In this document: piece by piece, positions 7,630-16,491 of the stretch
Position numbering within the stretch: the stretch's first letter is position 1
How the letters are laid out: every line of letters begins with the position of its first letter
Assembly: GCF_000513935.1 (NCBI RefSeq)
Contig: NZ_AZUY01000004.1
Location: forward strand, 153,528 to 217,527
Source: Mesorhizobium sp. WSM3626
GTDB taxonomy: Bacteria; Pseudomonadota; Alphaproteobacteria; Rhizobiales; Rhizobiaceae
DNA: 64,000 nucleotides
Direction: 5' to 3'
Position numbers and translations under genes: made by a program
Notes under the pieces: generated by a model
The model's database searches: none
Told to the model about the DNA's origin: nothing
Seen by the model: the letters and a program-made list of their open reading frames with translations, nothing else

Positions 7630-8850
7630 TCACTCGGCCGGGATTGCCGCCTCGCATCCTTCCAACTCGCATTCGTGGGTGGCGAGGCTGCGCTGGCCGA
7701 GCAGCACCGTGACCAGTGCGATAACGCCCGATGCCACCGAAACCCAGAACCCGTTCTGGGCGCCGAACGCATCCACCACCGCGCCGGCGGCGAACGAACC
7801 GAGCGCCATGCCGATGCCGATGCCGGTGGTCACCCAGGTGATGCCTTCGGTCAGCATCGTCTCAGGCACATGCCGTTCGATCAGGCCGAAGGCGGTGATG
7901 AAGGTCGGCGAGATCGCCACGCCGCTGATGAAGACAGTCAGCGCGAGCACGGGCACGGTGCTGGCGGTAAGCGGCAGCAGTGTGCCGAGCGCGACCAACG
8001 CGACCGCGATGGCGAGCTGGCGCTGCAGCGGTGCTTTCAGGTTGAGCGCGCCGATGATGATGCCGAGCACGAAGGAGCCCAGCGCATAGACGCCGATGAC
8101 GAGACTTGCGGCGCCCGGCTGGCCGAGTTCCTTGGTGATCGCCACCGTGCTCACCTCCGTCGTCGCGAAGGTCGCGCCGACGAAGATCATGGCGAAGGTG
8201 ATGATTTGAACCGGCCCCAGGCGGATAGCCGAGCCGGTTGAGCCATGGTCCACCGGTCGCACTTGCGGTTCGGTCGAACGCTGCAGGATGAAGGCTGTCG
8301 AGCCCAGGGCTAGGAACAGCGTGCTGACGAGCACGCCCGCTTCCGGGAACAGCGCGGCGCTGAGACCAACCGACAGCGATGCGCCGGCGATGTAGACCAG
8401 TTCGTCGGCCGCCGACTCGAAGGCGAAGGCGGTGTTCATCTCGGGCCGGCCCCGGAAAATCTCGGTCCAGCGCGCGCGTACCATGGCCGGCATGCTTGGC
8501 ATCGCCGCGGCCAGCAATGCCGACACGAATAGCGTCCATACCGGCCAGTCCTGATTGGCCGATGCGATCAGGGCCGCGAATGCGAGCACGGAGATGATGG
8601 TGGTGGGGACGACAACCCGCGTCTGGCCGAGGCGGTCGACCAACCTCGATATTTGCGGCGCCAGGAATGCATTGGCCAAGGCGAACGTCGCCGAAACCGC
8701 ACCCGCCAGCCAGTATTCGCCACGCGTCTGCGACAGCATCGCCACGATGCCGATCGGCGCCATGGCGATCGGCAGGCGCGCCATGAAGCCGGCGGCGGCA
8801 AAGCCCCTGGCGCCAGGAGCGCGAAAGATTTCCGAGTAGGGGTTTTGCAT
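7630..8850 (-). CDS. MFS transporter
   Basis: 406 residues from the ATG at 8850, with GAGGA about 9 bases upstream. About twelve hydrophobic helices, with a central hydrophilic loop near residue 195-215, identify a major facilitator. The conserved loop 2-3 motif is approximated by SRLVDRLGQTRVV. It is likely a drug or metabolite exporter, because it is divergent from a TetR repressor and the shared 119-bp gap holds three palindromic operators. The substrate is unknown. The C-terminus has two cysteines (THECELEGCE). The 3' end is convergent with ribB, 19 bp apart. Confidence 0.88.
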   Translation of the reverse strand: MQNPYSEIFRAPGARGFAAAGFMARLPIAMAPIGIVAMLSQTRGEYWLAGAVSATFALANAFLAPQISRLVDRLGQTRVVVPTTIISVLAFAALIASANQDWPVWTLFVSALLAAAMPSMPAMVRARWTEIFRGRPEMNTAFAFESAADELVYIAGASLSVGLSAALFPEAGVLVSTLFLALGSTAFILQRSTEPQVRPVDHGSTGSAIRLGPVQIITFAMIFVGATFATTEVSTVAITKELGQPGAASLVIGVYALGSFVLGIIIGALNLKAPLQRQLAIAVALVALGTLLPLTASTVPVLALTVFISGVAISPTFITAFGLIERHVPETMLTEGITWVTTGIGIGMALGSFAAGAVVDAFGAQNGFWVSVASGVIALVTVLLGQRSLATHECELEGCEAAIPAE

Positions 8851-8886
8851 GATCCTGTTCCTCGACAAGGGGCGATTCGACAATTA

Positions 8887-8953
8887 CATACGAGACGTAT
8901 AAGTGTTAGATAGACCATACGTCGCGTATGTCAATTGGCATACGGAGCGTATG
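8887..8953. promoter_or_regulatory. three tandem palindromic operators (CATACG-N3-CGTATG)
   Basis: Three near-identical 15-bp palindromes lie in the divergent gap: CATACG-AGA-CGTATA (8887-8901, one end mismatch), CATACG-TCG-CGTATG (8916-8930, perfect) and CATACG-GAG-CGTATG (8939-8953, perfect). Their centres are 29 and 23 bp apart. The position between an MFS pump and a TetR regulator makes them the probable binding sites of that regulator, controlling both genes. Confidence 0.88.
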
Positions 8954-8969
8954 TAGATAAGGCCAGAGC

Positions 8970-9611
8970 ATGCACAGACCCCGCAAGGAGATGATCGCCG
9001 AGACGCGTGCCAAGCTGATCGCCGCGGCGCGCCAAGCCTTTGGCACCATCGGTTATGCCGAAGCGTCGATGGACGATTTCACCGCGTCGGCCGGACTGAC
9101 GCGCGGCGCCCTCTACCATCACTTCGGCGACAAGAAGGGACTGCTGCAGGCGGTTATCGCGCAAATCGATGCCGAAATGGCCGCGCGGGTGAATGAGGTC
9201 GCATCGAGGGCGCCGACCCGCTGGCAGCATTTCGTCGACGAATGCACGACCTACATCGAAATGGCGCTGGAGCCGGAAATCCAGCGCATCATGTTCCGGG
9301 ACGGTCCGGCCGTGCTGGGCGATCCGGCACAGTGGTCGAATGCCAATGCCTGCGTCGGTTCAATGACCGATCATCTGACCGCGCTGCAACAGGAGGGGGT
9401 GGTCGTGCCGGGCCTCGATCCCGAGACCGCGGCGCGGCTGATCAACGGGGCGAGCAGCCAGGCCGCGCAGCGGATCGCCAACTCGAACGATCCCGAAGCG
9501 ACGTCGAGGAAGGTGGTGGTCGCGTTCAAGCAATTGCTCGAAGGCCTGCTCGGAAGCCGGAAGCGCGGCCAAACTGACCCGCAATCGGGCTCCGCCACCG
9601 CTCGCAGTTGA
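8970..9611 (+). CDS. TetR family transcriptional regulator
   Basis: 213 residues. The N-terminal HTH (about residues 8-55) contains TRAKLIAAARQAFGTIGYAE and the recognition-helix region LTRGALYHHFGDKKGLL, which are typical of TetR. The remaining helical part would bind the ligand; its sequence (DECTTYIEMALEPEIQRIMF) resembles TetR members that control efflux pumps. The gene starts 16 bp after the third operator copy, so autorepression is likely, with coordinate repression of the divergent MFS pump. The inducer is unknown. Confidence 0.93.
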   Translation: MHRPRKEMIAETRAKLIAAARQAFGTIGYAEASMDDFTASAGLTRGALYHHFGDKKGLLQAVIAQIDAEMAARVNEVASRAPTRWQHFVDECTTYIEMALEPEIQRIMFRDGPAVLGDPAQWSNANACVGSMTDHLTALQQEGVVVPGLDPETAARLINGASSQAAQRIANSNDPEATSRKVVVAFKQLLEGLLGSRKRGQTDPQSGSATARS

Positions 9612-9663
9612 CAATAGACGGTTTGGGCGCATCCTCCACAGCCACCTCTGGGGGATTCGGGGC

Positions 9664-10647
9664 ATGTGGGATTTCGATATCGGCAGGTCGGTGTCCATCA
9701 TGATGCGGACCTGGCCTTTCATTGTCTTTCGCATGATCGTCTATTTCGGCATTACGCTGGCCTATATCATGGCCACCGGCACGGGCGCCTCGGTCGGCTA
9801 TGGCGTCGGCCATATCTCCACCGATCCCGACGGGCCGTTGTCCTTTGCCATGTGGGGCGGGATTGTCGGTTTCGGCCTCGTCTCGATCGCTGTCTACTGG
9901 ATCCGCGAATACATCCTCTACGTCGTCAAGGCAGGCCATATCGCTGTCATGGTGCATCTGATCGACGGCCACGACGTACCCGACGGCCAGAACCAGATCG
10001 CCTACGCGAAAGAGGTTGTGACCGAGCGTTTTGCCGAGGCGAACATCCTTTTCGTCGTCGACCAGCTGGTCAAGGGCGCCATCCGCGCCATCACCGGCCT
10101 GCTGGGCGGCATCGCGGCTTTCCTGCCCATTCCGGGCCTGAGCGGCCTGGTCTCGTTCCTCAACACGGTGATCCGCCTGTCGCTGACCTATGTCGACGAG
10201 ATCATTCTCGGCTACAACATCCGCATCAATTCGTCCTCACCCTTCGAGACCGCGCGGCAAGGCGTTGTGCTCTACGCCCAGAACGGCAAGATCATGGTCA
10301 AGAACGCCGTCTGGCTGGCCGTGATCATGTGGGGGGTCTCCTTTGTCATCTTCCTGCTGATGCTGGCCCCGGCAGCCGCCATTCTTTACGTCATGCCAGG
10401 ACAGCTCGCCGGTTGGGCCTTCGTTCTGGCCATCGTCTTTGCCTGGGCCTTTAAGGCGGCGTTCATCGAGCCGTTCGCCATCGCCTGCTTGATGCAGGTC
10501 TATTTCAAGACCATCGAGGGTCAGGTGCCCGATGCCGCCTGGGACGCCAGGCTGGCCGATGCCTCGTCGAAGTTCCGGGAACTCAAGCGCAAGGCGCTCT
10601 CCACCTTCGATGGTTCGCGCTGGGGCACGGCCGGCGCGACACGCTGA
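9664..10647 (+). CDS. multi-pass inner-membrane protein of unknown function
   Basis: 327 residues with several long hydrophobic segments: about 18-42, 58-82, 130-160 (with GGIAAFLPIPGLSGL), 210-235 and 240-270. The C-terminal hydrophilic tail (about 285-327) is predicted cytoplasmic. Between segments the protein has KAGHIAVMVHLIDGHDVPDG, which I cannot assign. I do not recognise the family. The last 127 bp are overlapped on the other strand by the 3' end of bluB. Confidence 0.8.
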   Translation: MWDFDIGRSVSIMMRTWPFIVFRMIVYFGITLAYIMATGTGASVGYGVGHISTDPDGPLSFAMWGGIVGFGLVSIAVYWIREYILYVVKAGHIAVMVHLIDGHDVPDGQNQIAYAKEVVTERFAEANILFVVDQLVKGAIRAITGLLGGIAAFLPIPGLSGLVSFLNTVIRLSLTYVDEIILGYNIRINSSSPFETARQGVVLYAQNGKIMVKNAVWLAVIMWGVSFVIFLLMLAPAAAILYVMPGQLAGWAFVLAIVFAWAFKAAFIEPFAIACLMQVYFKTIEGQVPDAAWDARLADASSKFRELKRKALSTFDGSRWGTAGATR

Positions 10648-11393
10648 TCGGTTGGGCTGGCGGGCCCACCGGCGACGGTGCTGAAGCGGGCCACTGTCGA
10701 TTTGAGCGGCGCTTCGCCTTGCCCGCAAAAAGTCTCGCTCATGATCAGGTCGGGCAACGGCAGCCGTCGGCCCCAGCCATGCGTTTCGAGATCCGGTTTT
10801 GGCGCGAACTCCGAGACACGGCCGACGCAGAGATAGGCGATCGGCGTCACGTGATCGGGGATGGACAGCAGGCTCTTCAGCGCTTGCGCCTCGATGATGC
10901 TGACCCAGCCGACGCCGATGCCCTCGGCGCGTGCCGCCAGCCAGAAATTCTGCACCGCGCAGACCGTGCTGTAGAGATCCATTTCCGGATTGTGCCAGCG
11001 TCCCAGCGGCGAGCCTTTCGAGCGCTCGCGGTCGCAAGTGATGCAGATGTTCAATGCGCTTTCGCAGATGCCTTCGAGCTTGAGCTTGCGGTAAAGCGCC
11101 TGCCGGTCCGCCTCGATTGCCGGCAGTTCCTGTTCGCGCGCCGCCAGGAACAGATCGCGCACCTCCGCCCGTCGCGCGGCATCGCGGATGACGATGAAAT
11201 TCCAAGGCTGCATGAAGCCGACTGACGGCGCGTGATGGGCGGCGAGCAAAAGCCGCGCCAGCACCTCGTCGTCGATCGCTTCCGATGTAAAATGACTGCG
11301 GACGTCGCGCCGCGTGAACATGGCGCGGTAAACCGCGTCGCGCGCCGCCTGGTCGAATCCGTCGCCAACTGGAACGGTCATGTTTTCCGGCAT
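10521..11393 (-). CDS. bluB: 5,6-dimethylbenzimidazole synthase
   Basis: BluB fragments reduced FMN to make the lower ligand of vitamin B12. The nitroreductase-fold core is clear: FTRRDVRSHF, APSVGFMQPWNFIVI and GIGVGWVSII. The ATG at 11393 has AGGGGA just upstream. The product would be 290 residues, about 60 longer than usual BluB (about 227); the last 42 codons run antisense through the end of the membrane-protein gene and look like low-information sequence, so the natural stop may have been lost. A cobalamin riboswitch lies 95 bp upstream, so expression should fall when B12 is plentiful. Confidence 0.92.
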   Translation of the reverse strand: MPENMTVPVGDGFDQAARDAVYRAMFTRRDVRSHFTSEAIDDEVLARLLLAAHHAPSVGFMQPWNFIVIRDAARRAEVRDLFLAAREQELPAIEADRQALYRKLKLEGICESALNICITCDRERSKGSPLGRWHNPEMDLYSTVCAVQNFWLAARAEGIGVGWVSIIEAQALKSLLSIPDHVTPIAYLCVGRVSEFAPKPDLETHGWGRRLPLPDLIMSETFCGQGEAPLKSTVARFSTVAGGPASPTDQRVAPAVPQREPSKVESALRLSSRNFDEASASLASQAASGT

Positions 11394-11486
11394 CGCTTGT
11401 CCCCTTGCGATTGCAGCAGAGTCCGTGCGTCCAGGAGGGCGCACGTCGTTCTGATGCCGTCCGCCTGACCATGCGGATGACGATGC

Positions 11487-11622
11487 CTGCCAGGCCGGTC
11501 TTCTGGCTCGGGATCAACCCGCGTCCGGTGCCTTCCCGTCATCGACAGTGGCATTTACCGGCGCGGTCCCCCTCACAGCGTTGGGCACGCCACGGTATCA
11601 AACCGTGTTCCCGATTCTCCCG
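11487..11622 (-). promoter_or_regulatory. cobalamin riboswitch upstream of bluB
   Basis: Read on the minus strand, the leader has the B12 box AGCCAGAAGACCGGCCTG (11491-11508), a GCCACTG element (11546-11552), GGGAAGGCACC between them, and an upstream GGGAACACGGT / CCGTG hairpin (about 11591-11611). The order matches the conserved core of the cobalamin (RF00174) aptamer. The aptamer ends about 95 nt before the bluB start, leaving room for an expression platform. Boundaries are approximate. Confidence 0.9.
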
Positions 11623-11624
11623 CC

Positions 11625-11676
11625 AGAGCATTTGCAGCCAAGTGGAATCACTTGGCGTCGCGGAATGCGGCTAAAA
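11625..11676. repeat. palindromic intergenic repeat (nested hairpin)
   Basis: A perfect hairpin CCAAGTG-GAAT-CACTTGG (11638-11655) is nested inside an outer pair GCATT (11628-11632) / AATGC (11664-11668), followed by CTAAAAC. The layout recalls the very common rhizobial repeats that begin AGAGC and end TAAAAC. It sits directly at the 5' side of the cobalamin riboswitch, where the bluB promoter is expected. Family assignment is from memory. Confidence 0.65.
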
Positions 11677-11834
11677 CAAACGTCCGGCAGGCACCAGGCA
11701 GTGGCGGCGACCTTACGCCGAAGGGCCGGCGACGCCAATCCCCGCAGCGACATGAATGGACGCAGGCGTGATTTTCCCCAGCGATCAAGCCGCAACGCAT
11801 GGCCATCACGGCGCCGGGGCACTAGATAGGGGAC
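11677..11834. other. intergenic region between bluB leader and HDAC-like gene
   Basis: Divergent gap that must hold the promoters of bluB and of the amidohydrolase gene. I see no recognisable ORF, no further aptamer and no clear -35/-10 pair. Confidence 0.5.
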
Positions 11835-12761
11835 ATGGCCACTCGTCTCTACACGCACCCGATCTTCCTCGAACACATCACCCCGCCAGGTCACCCCGAG
11901 CGGCCCGACCGCTTGCGCGCCATCGAGCGCGTGCTCGACGACGAAGCTTTTGCCGCGCTTGACCGCGTCGAGGCACCGCAAGGCGACGAGGCGACCATCC
12001 TCTACGCGCATCCCGCCGATTTCGTCGCGCGCGTGCGCGCCGCCATTCCCGATGAAGGCCTCGCCCGCATCGACGCCGACACCACCGCCAGCCCGAAGAG
12101 CTGGCAGGCGGTGATCACGGCGATCGGCGCCGCCAATGCCGCAGTCGACGACGTCTTTGCGGGCCGCGCCGACAATGTCTTCGTCGCGGCCCGGCCGCCC
12201 GGCCACCATGCTGAAAAGACCACGGCCATGGGCTTCTGCTTCTTCAACACTGCGGCTATCGCTGCCCGCTATGCGCAGAAGAAGCATGGCGCGGAGCGTG
12301 TCGCCGTCGTCGATTGGGACGTGCACCACGGCAACGGCACGCAGGATATTTTCTGGTACGATCCCTCGGTGCTCTATTGCTCGACGCATCAGATGCCGCT
12401 CTATCCCGGCACCGGCGCGAAGAACGAGACCGGCGCCGGCAACATCGTCAACGCGCCGCTGGCGCCGCGGACCGGCAGCGAGGTGTTTCGCGATGCTTTC
12501 CTGTCGCGCGTGCTGCCGGCACTCGACAATTTCGCGCCCGATTTGATCATCATTTCGGCCGGCTTCGACGCCCACCATCGCGACCCGCTGGCGGAAATCA
12601 ATCTGACCGAGGACGATTTCGACTGGGCGACCGGCCAGCTGATGCAGCGCGCCGCGCGCCATGGCGGCAACCGGCTCGTCAGCGTGCTCGAGGGCGGCTA
12701 CGATCTGCAGGGATTGGCATTTTCGGTCGCCGCCCATGTCGGGCGACTGATGAAAGGATGA
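11835..12761 (+). CDS. histone deacetylase-like amidohydrolase
   Basis: 308 residues covering the whole arginase/deacetylase fold. The charge-relay histidines are in RPPGHHAEK (His124, His125), the zinc ligands in DWDVHHGNGTQ (Asp162, His164), and the third ligand Asp in SAGFDAHHRDP near residue 250. This is the class II HDAC / HDAH group; bacterial members remove acetyl groups from polyamines or proteins, or act as AcuC-like enzymes. The gene is followed immediately by xseB (stop TGA next to ATG), so the two are probably translated from one mRNA. Confidence 0.9.
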   Translation: MATRLYTHPIFLEHITPPGHPERPDRLRAIERVLDDEAFAALDRVEAPQGDEATILYAHPADFVARVRAAIPDEGLARIDADTTASPKSWQAVITAIGAANAAVDDVFAGRADNVFVAARPPGHHAEKTTAMGFCFFNTAAIAARYAQKKHGAERVAVVDWDVHHGNGTQDIFWYDPSVLYCSTHQMPLYPGTGAKNETGAGNIVNAPLAPRTGSEVFRDAFLSRVLPALDNFAPDLIIISAGFDAHHRDPLAEINLTEDDFDWATGQLMQRAARHGGNRLVSVLEGGYDLQGLAFSVAAHVGRLMKG

Positions 12762-13016
12762 ATGATGACTGGTGAGATCAACGAAGACGTCAAGGCGATG
12801 AGCTTCGAGCAGGCACTCGACGCGCTGGAGAAGATCGTCGATGATCTGGAGCGTGGCGACGTGCCGCTCGACCAGTCGATCCGGATCTACGAGCGCGGCG
12901 AGGCGCTGAAGGTACATTGCGACCGGTTGCTGAAGGCCGCCGAGGACAAGGTCGAGAAGATCAGGCTGTCGCGCGATGGCAAGCCGGTTGGAACCGAGCC
13001 GCTCGACGCGGACTGA
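12762..13016 (+). CDS. xseB: exodeoxyribonuclease VII small subunit
   Basis: 84 residues, usual length. The conserved core [20 protein letters not shown] followed by [14 protein letters not shown] is diagnostic of XseB, which with XseA degrades single-stranded DNA in both directions in the cytoplasm. The start could be the ATG at 12762, directly after the upstream stop, or the next codon ATG at 12765. In many alphaproteobacteria xseB is followed directly by dxs; here DUF2277 and pirin genes lie in between. Confidence 0.93.
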   Translation: MMTGEINEDVKAMSFEQALDALEKIVDDLERGDVPLDQSIRIYERGEALKVHCDRLLKAAEDKVEKIRLSRDGKPVGTEPLDAD

Positions 13017-13105
13017 GGTGCGGAGCAGGCTTACCGACTTTTGGACACGATCATGATTGAGGATACAACTCGTCCCGATTGAAACGGAGAGGAGATACGG
13101 AAGCG

Positions 13106-13372
13106 ATGTGCAGAAACATCAAGACCCTGTTCAATTTTGATCCGCCGGCAACCAATGACGAAGTCCGCGACGCGGCACTCCAGTTTGTCCGCAAGCTGAG
13201 TGGAACGACGCGACCGTCGAAACAGAACCAGCATGCGTTCGATCATGCGGTCGAAGCCATCGCGGCATCCGCACGCGAATTGCTTGATTCCCTCGAAACC
13301 CACCAGCATCCGCGCAATCGCGAAGAGGTGGCAGCCAAACTGAGAGCAAAGGCGGCGATCCGGTTCGCCTGA
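13106..13372 (+). CDS. DUF2277 family protein
   Basis: 88 residues from the ATG at 13106, preceded by GGAGAGGAG. The N-terminus MCRNIKTLFNFDPPATNDE is the hallmark of DUF2277, a small soluble family of unknown function in alphaproteobacteria and actinobacteria. The middle FVRKLSGTTRPSKQN and a C-terminal helical segment complete the domain. It lies 89 bp after xseB and 40 bp before the pirin gene, and could be part of the same transcript. Confidence 0.9.
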   Translation: MCRNIKTLFNFDPPATNDEVRDAALQFVRKLSGTTRPSKQNQHAFDHAVEAIAASARELLDSLETHQHPRNREEVAAKLRAKAAIRFA

Positions 13373-13412
13373 CATGTCCAAAGCGGCCATCGATCGCTGA
13401 CCAGGAGAGTTC

Positions 13413-14333
13413 ATGAGCTTCTTCCCGGGGAAAGACCCTGAGGTCGGCGATGCCTTCGCCAGCGACCAGATCGAACTGATGGTCATCCCCAACGCCAAGG
13501 ATATTGGCGGCTTCGAGGTGCGCCGCGCCTTGCCGACCGCCAAGAGAAGGCTGGTCGGGCCGTTCATTTTCTTCGATCGCATGGGCCCCGCGATCATGCG
13601 CGCCGGCCAGGCGCTCGATGTCCGTCCGCACCCGCATATCGGCCTGTCGACAGTGACCTATCTGTTCGATGGCAAGATCAGGCATCGCGATTCGCTCGGC
13701 ACCGAAATGGTGATCGAGCCCGGCGACGTGAACCTGATGACCGCGGGCCGCGGCATCGTCCACTCCGAGCGCACGCCGCAGGAATTGCGCGGCGCGCCGA
13801 TGTCGATCTCCGGCCTGCAGACCTGGCTGGCTCTGCCGGACGGCAAGGAAGAGGTTGCACCGGTGTTCGAGAACACAGCGGCGCTGCGGCTTCCAGAGAT
13901 CGATGCCGAAGGCGTCAACGGCCGCGTCGTCATCGGTGACTTCCAGGGGTTGCGGTCCCCGGTGCGGGCGGATTCCGAAACGCTCTACGCTGATTTGCGG
14001 CTGGACCCCGGTGCCAGCGTCAAAATCCCGGCCGATGCGGAAGAGCGCGCCATCTACACGCTGGAGGGCGAGGTCTCGATTTCGGGCGACGTTTTTCCGG
14101 CTGAACGGCTGCTGGTGTTCCGGCCCGGCGACGAGATCGTCATATCGTCGCAAACCGGTGCGCATTTCATGCTGTTCGGCGGCGCCTCGCTCGGTTCGAA
14201 GCGTTACATCTGGTGGAATTTCGTCTCTTCGTCGAAGGAGCGCATCGAGCAGGCCAAGCAGGAATGGAAGACCGGCCGCTTCGATATCGTTCCTGGCGAT
14301 GAGAAAGAATTCATTCCGCTGCCGGAAGGCTGA
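13413..14333 (+). CDS. pirin family protein
   Basis: 306 residues forming the double cupin of pirins. The N-terminal cupin has the metal site PHPHIGL near residues 70-76 and HSERTP near 115, giving the three His and one Glu ligands. The C-terminal domain includes LEGEVSISGD and FRPGDEIVI. Bacterial pirins have been linked to quercetin dioxygenase activity or to modulation of central metabolism, so the substrate is not certain. It lies 75 bp upstream of dxs on the same strand. Confidence 0.92.
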   Translation: MSFFPGKDPEVGDAFASDQIELMVIPNAKDIGGFEVRRALPTAKRRLVGPFIFFDRMGPAIMRAGQALDVRPHPHIGLSTVTYLFDGKIRHRDSLGTEMVIEPGDVNLMTAGRGIVHSERTPQELRGAPMSISGLQTWLALPDGKEEVAPVFENTAALRLPEIDAEGVNGRVVIGDFQGLRSPVRADSETLYADLRLDPGASVKIPADAEERAIYTLEGEVSISGDVFPAERLLVFRPGDEIVISSQTGAHFMLFGGASLGSKRYIWWNFVSSSKERIEQAKQEWKTGRFDIVPGDEKEFIPLPEG

Positions 14334-14408
14334 GCGGCGCGGTGAGGGGCTGACCATCCGCGTCACCGACACACATTTACTTTCGCCGGCCGGCGGCCTA
14401 TCCCGCCG

Positions 14409-16346
14409 ATGAAAAGAGAGTCTGGGCCCAACGTGAACGCAACGCCGCATACGCCGCTTCTCGACAAGGTTCGCGTCCCGGCCGACCTGCGCACGCTGGC
14501 CGAGAGCGAATTGCCGCAACTGGCGTCCGAGCTGCGCGCCGAACTGGTCGATGCTGTTTCCCACACCGGCGGCCACCTCGGTGCCGGCCTTGGCGTGGTC
14601 GAACTGACGGTGGCGCTGCATTATGTCTTCAACACACCCGATGACCGGCTGATCTGGGATGTCGGCCATCAGGCCTATCCGCACAAGATCCTGACCGGAC
14701 GCCGGGACCGCATCCGCACCTTGCGCCAGGAAGGCGGCCTGTCGGGCTTCACCCGCCGGGCCGAGAGCGAGTATGACCCGTTCGGCGCCGCCCACTCCTC
14801 GACGTCGATATCGGCGGGTCTCGGCATGGCCGCCGCCCGCGACCTCTCAGGCGGCCGCAACAATGTCATTTCAGTCATCGGCGACGGCGCAATGTCGGCC
14901 GGCATGGCCTATGAGGCGATGAACAATGCGGGCGCGCTCGATGCCCGCCTCATCGTCATCCTCAACGACAACGACATGTCGATTGCGCCGCCGACCGGCG
15001 CCATGAGCGCCTATCTGGCGCGCCTGGCTTCCGGCAAGGCCTATATCGGCTTGCGCGACTTTGGCAAGAAACTGACCTCCTATCTCGGCAAGCGGGCCGA
15101 TCGAGCCATCACCCGCGCGGTCGAACATGCGCGCGGCTACGTCACCGGCGGCACTTTGTTCGAGGAACTCGGCTTCTATCACATCGGCCCGATCGACGGT
15201 CACAATCTGGAGCATCTGATCCCGGTCCTGAAAAATGTCCGCGACAACGGCAAGGGTCCGGTGCTGATCCATGTCGTCACCCAGAAGGGCAAGGGGTACG
15301 CGCCGGCGGAAGCGGCCGTCGACAAATACCATGGCGTCAACAAATTCGACGTCATCACCGGCGCGCAGGCCAAGGCGCCGGCCAATGCGCCGGCCTACAC
15401 CAAGGTGTTCGCCGAAAGCCTGATCCAGGAGGGCCGCGATGACGACCGCATCGTCGCCGTCACCGCCGCCATGCCGAGCGGCACCGGCCTCGATCTGTTC
15501 GGCGAGGTGTTCCCGTCGAGGACCTTCGATGTCGGCATCGCCGAGCAGCATGCGGTGACCTTCGCCGCCGGCCTGGCAACGGAAGGCTACAAGCCCTTCG
15601 CGGCGATCTATTCGACGTTCCTGCAGCGCGCCTACGATCAGGTCGTCCATGATGTCGCGATCCAGAAACTGCCGGTGCGTTTCCCCATCGATCGCGCCGG
15701 CTTCGTCGGCGCCGATGGAGCCACCCATTGCGGCGCGTTCGACACCACCTTCCTGGCAAGCCTGCCGGGCTTTGTCGTGATGGCCGCCGCCGACGAGGCG
15801 GAACTGCGCCACATGGTGCGCACCGCCGCCAGCTATGACGATGGGCCGATCGCCTTCCGCTATCCGCGCGGCAACGGGGTCGGCGTCGACATGCCCGAGC
15901 GCGGCTCGGTTCTCGAGATCGGCAAAGGCCGCATCGTCCGGGAAGGCAGCAAGGTTGCCCTGCTGTCCTTCGGCACGCGCTTGCAGGATTGCCTCATCGC
16001 CGCCGAGGAACTCGGCGCGGCCGGGCTTTCCACCACCGTTGCCGACGCCCGCTTCGCCAAGCCGCTTGACCAGGATTTGATCCGCCGGCTGGCCCGCTCG
16101 CATGAGGTGCTGGTGACGGTGGAGGAGGGCGCTATTGGAGGCTTCGCCAGCCATGTACTGCAGTTCCTTGCCCATGAAGGACTGCTGGAAAATGGCCTGA
16201 AGGTACGCCCGCTGGTACTGCCGGACGCCTTCACCGACCACGCCAAGCCGGAGAAGATGTATGCCGACGCTGGCCTCGACGCCGCCGGGATCGTGCGCAC
16301 TGTTTTCACGGCCCTCGGTCATACGGTCCGCGCCCAGCGCGCCTGA
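14409..16346 (+). CDS. dxs: 1-deoxy-D-xylulose-5-phosphate synthase
   Basis: 645 residues, normal for Dxs, the thiamine-diphosphate enzyme that condenses pyruvate with glyceraldehyde 3-phosphate in the first step of the MEP isoprenoid pathway. Visible are [11 protein letters not shown] (N-terminal His), [18 protein letters not shown] with the ThDP/Mg motif ending in NDND, and the transketolase middle domain with [15 protein letters not shown]. The ATG at 14409 has no good ribosome site; a GTG at 14433 (starting MNATPHTP) is an equally plausible start. The next MEP gene in this window is ispH at 32.8 kb. Confidence 0.95.
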   Translation: MKRESGPNVNATPHTPLLDKVRVPADLRTLAESELPQLASELRAELVDAVSHTGGHLGAGLGVVELTVALHYVFNTPDDRLIWDVGHQAYPHKILTGRRDRIRTLRQEGGLSGFTRRAESEYDPFGAAHSSTSISAGLGMAAARDLSGGRNNVISVIGDGAMSAGMAYEAMNNAGALDARLIVILNDNDMSIAPPTGAMSAYLARLASGKAYIGLRDFGKKLTSYLGKRADRAITRAVEHARGYVTGGTLFEELGFYHIGPIDGHNLEHLIPVLKNVRDNGKGPVLIHVVTQKGKGYAPAEAAVDKYHGVNKFDVITGAQAKAPANAPAYTKVFAESLIQEGRDDDRIVAVTAAMPSGTGLDLFGEVFPSRTFDVGIAEQHAVTFAAGLATEGYKPFAAIYSTFLQRAYDQVVHDVAIQKLPVRFPIDRAGFVGADGATHCGAFDTTFLASLPGFVVMAAADEAELRHMVRTAASYDDGPIAFRYPRGNGVGVDMPERGSVLEIGKGRIVREGSKVALLSFGTRLQDCLIAAEELGAAGLSTTVADARFAKPLDQDLIRRLARSHEVLVTVEEGAIGGFASHVLQFLAHEGLLENGLKVRPLVLPDAFTDHAKPEKMYADAGLDAAGIVRTVFTALGHTVRAQRA

Positions 16347-16491
16347 ATCAAAACCTGAACAGCTTGGATCAGTTTGCCGGCTTTCTTTTGTAACGCATTG
16401 TTAACGCTGCCGTTTGGCGTTTCGCTTACTGTGTCCCTTGGCGGTTTTTCAACGGCACCTTGCTAGACCGGCGTCAGGCAGGGAGACAACG

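Noticed and set aside
13131..14795. Long minus-strand open frame across DUF2277, pirin and dxs
   Set aside because: All three plus-strand genes have strong family motifs; this frame is their complement.
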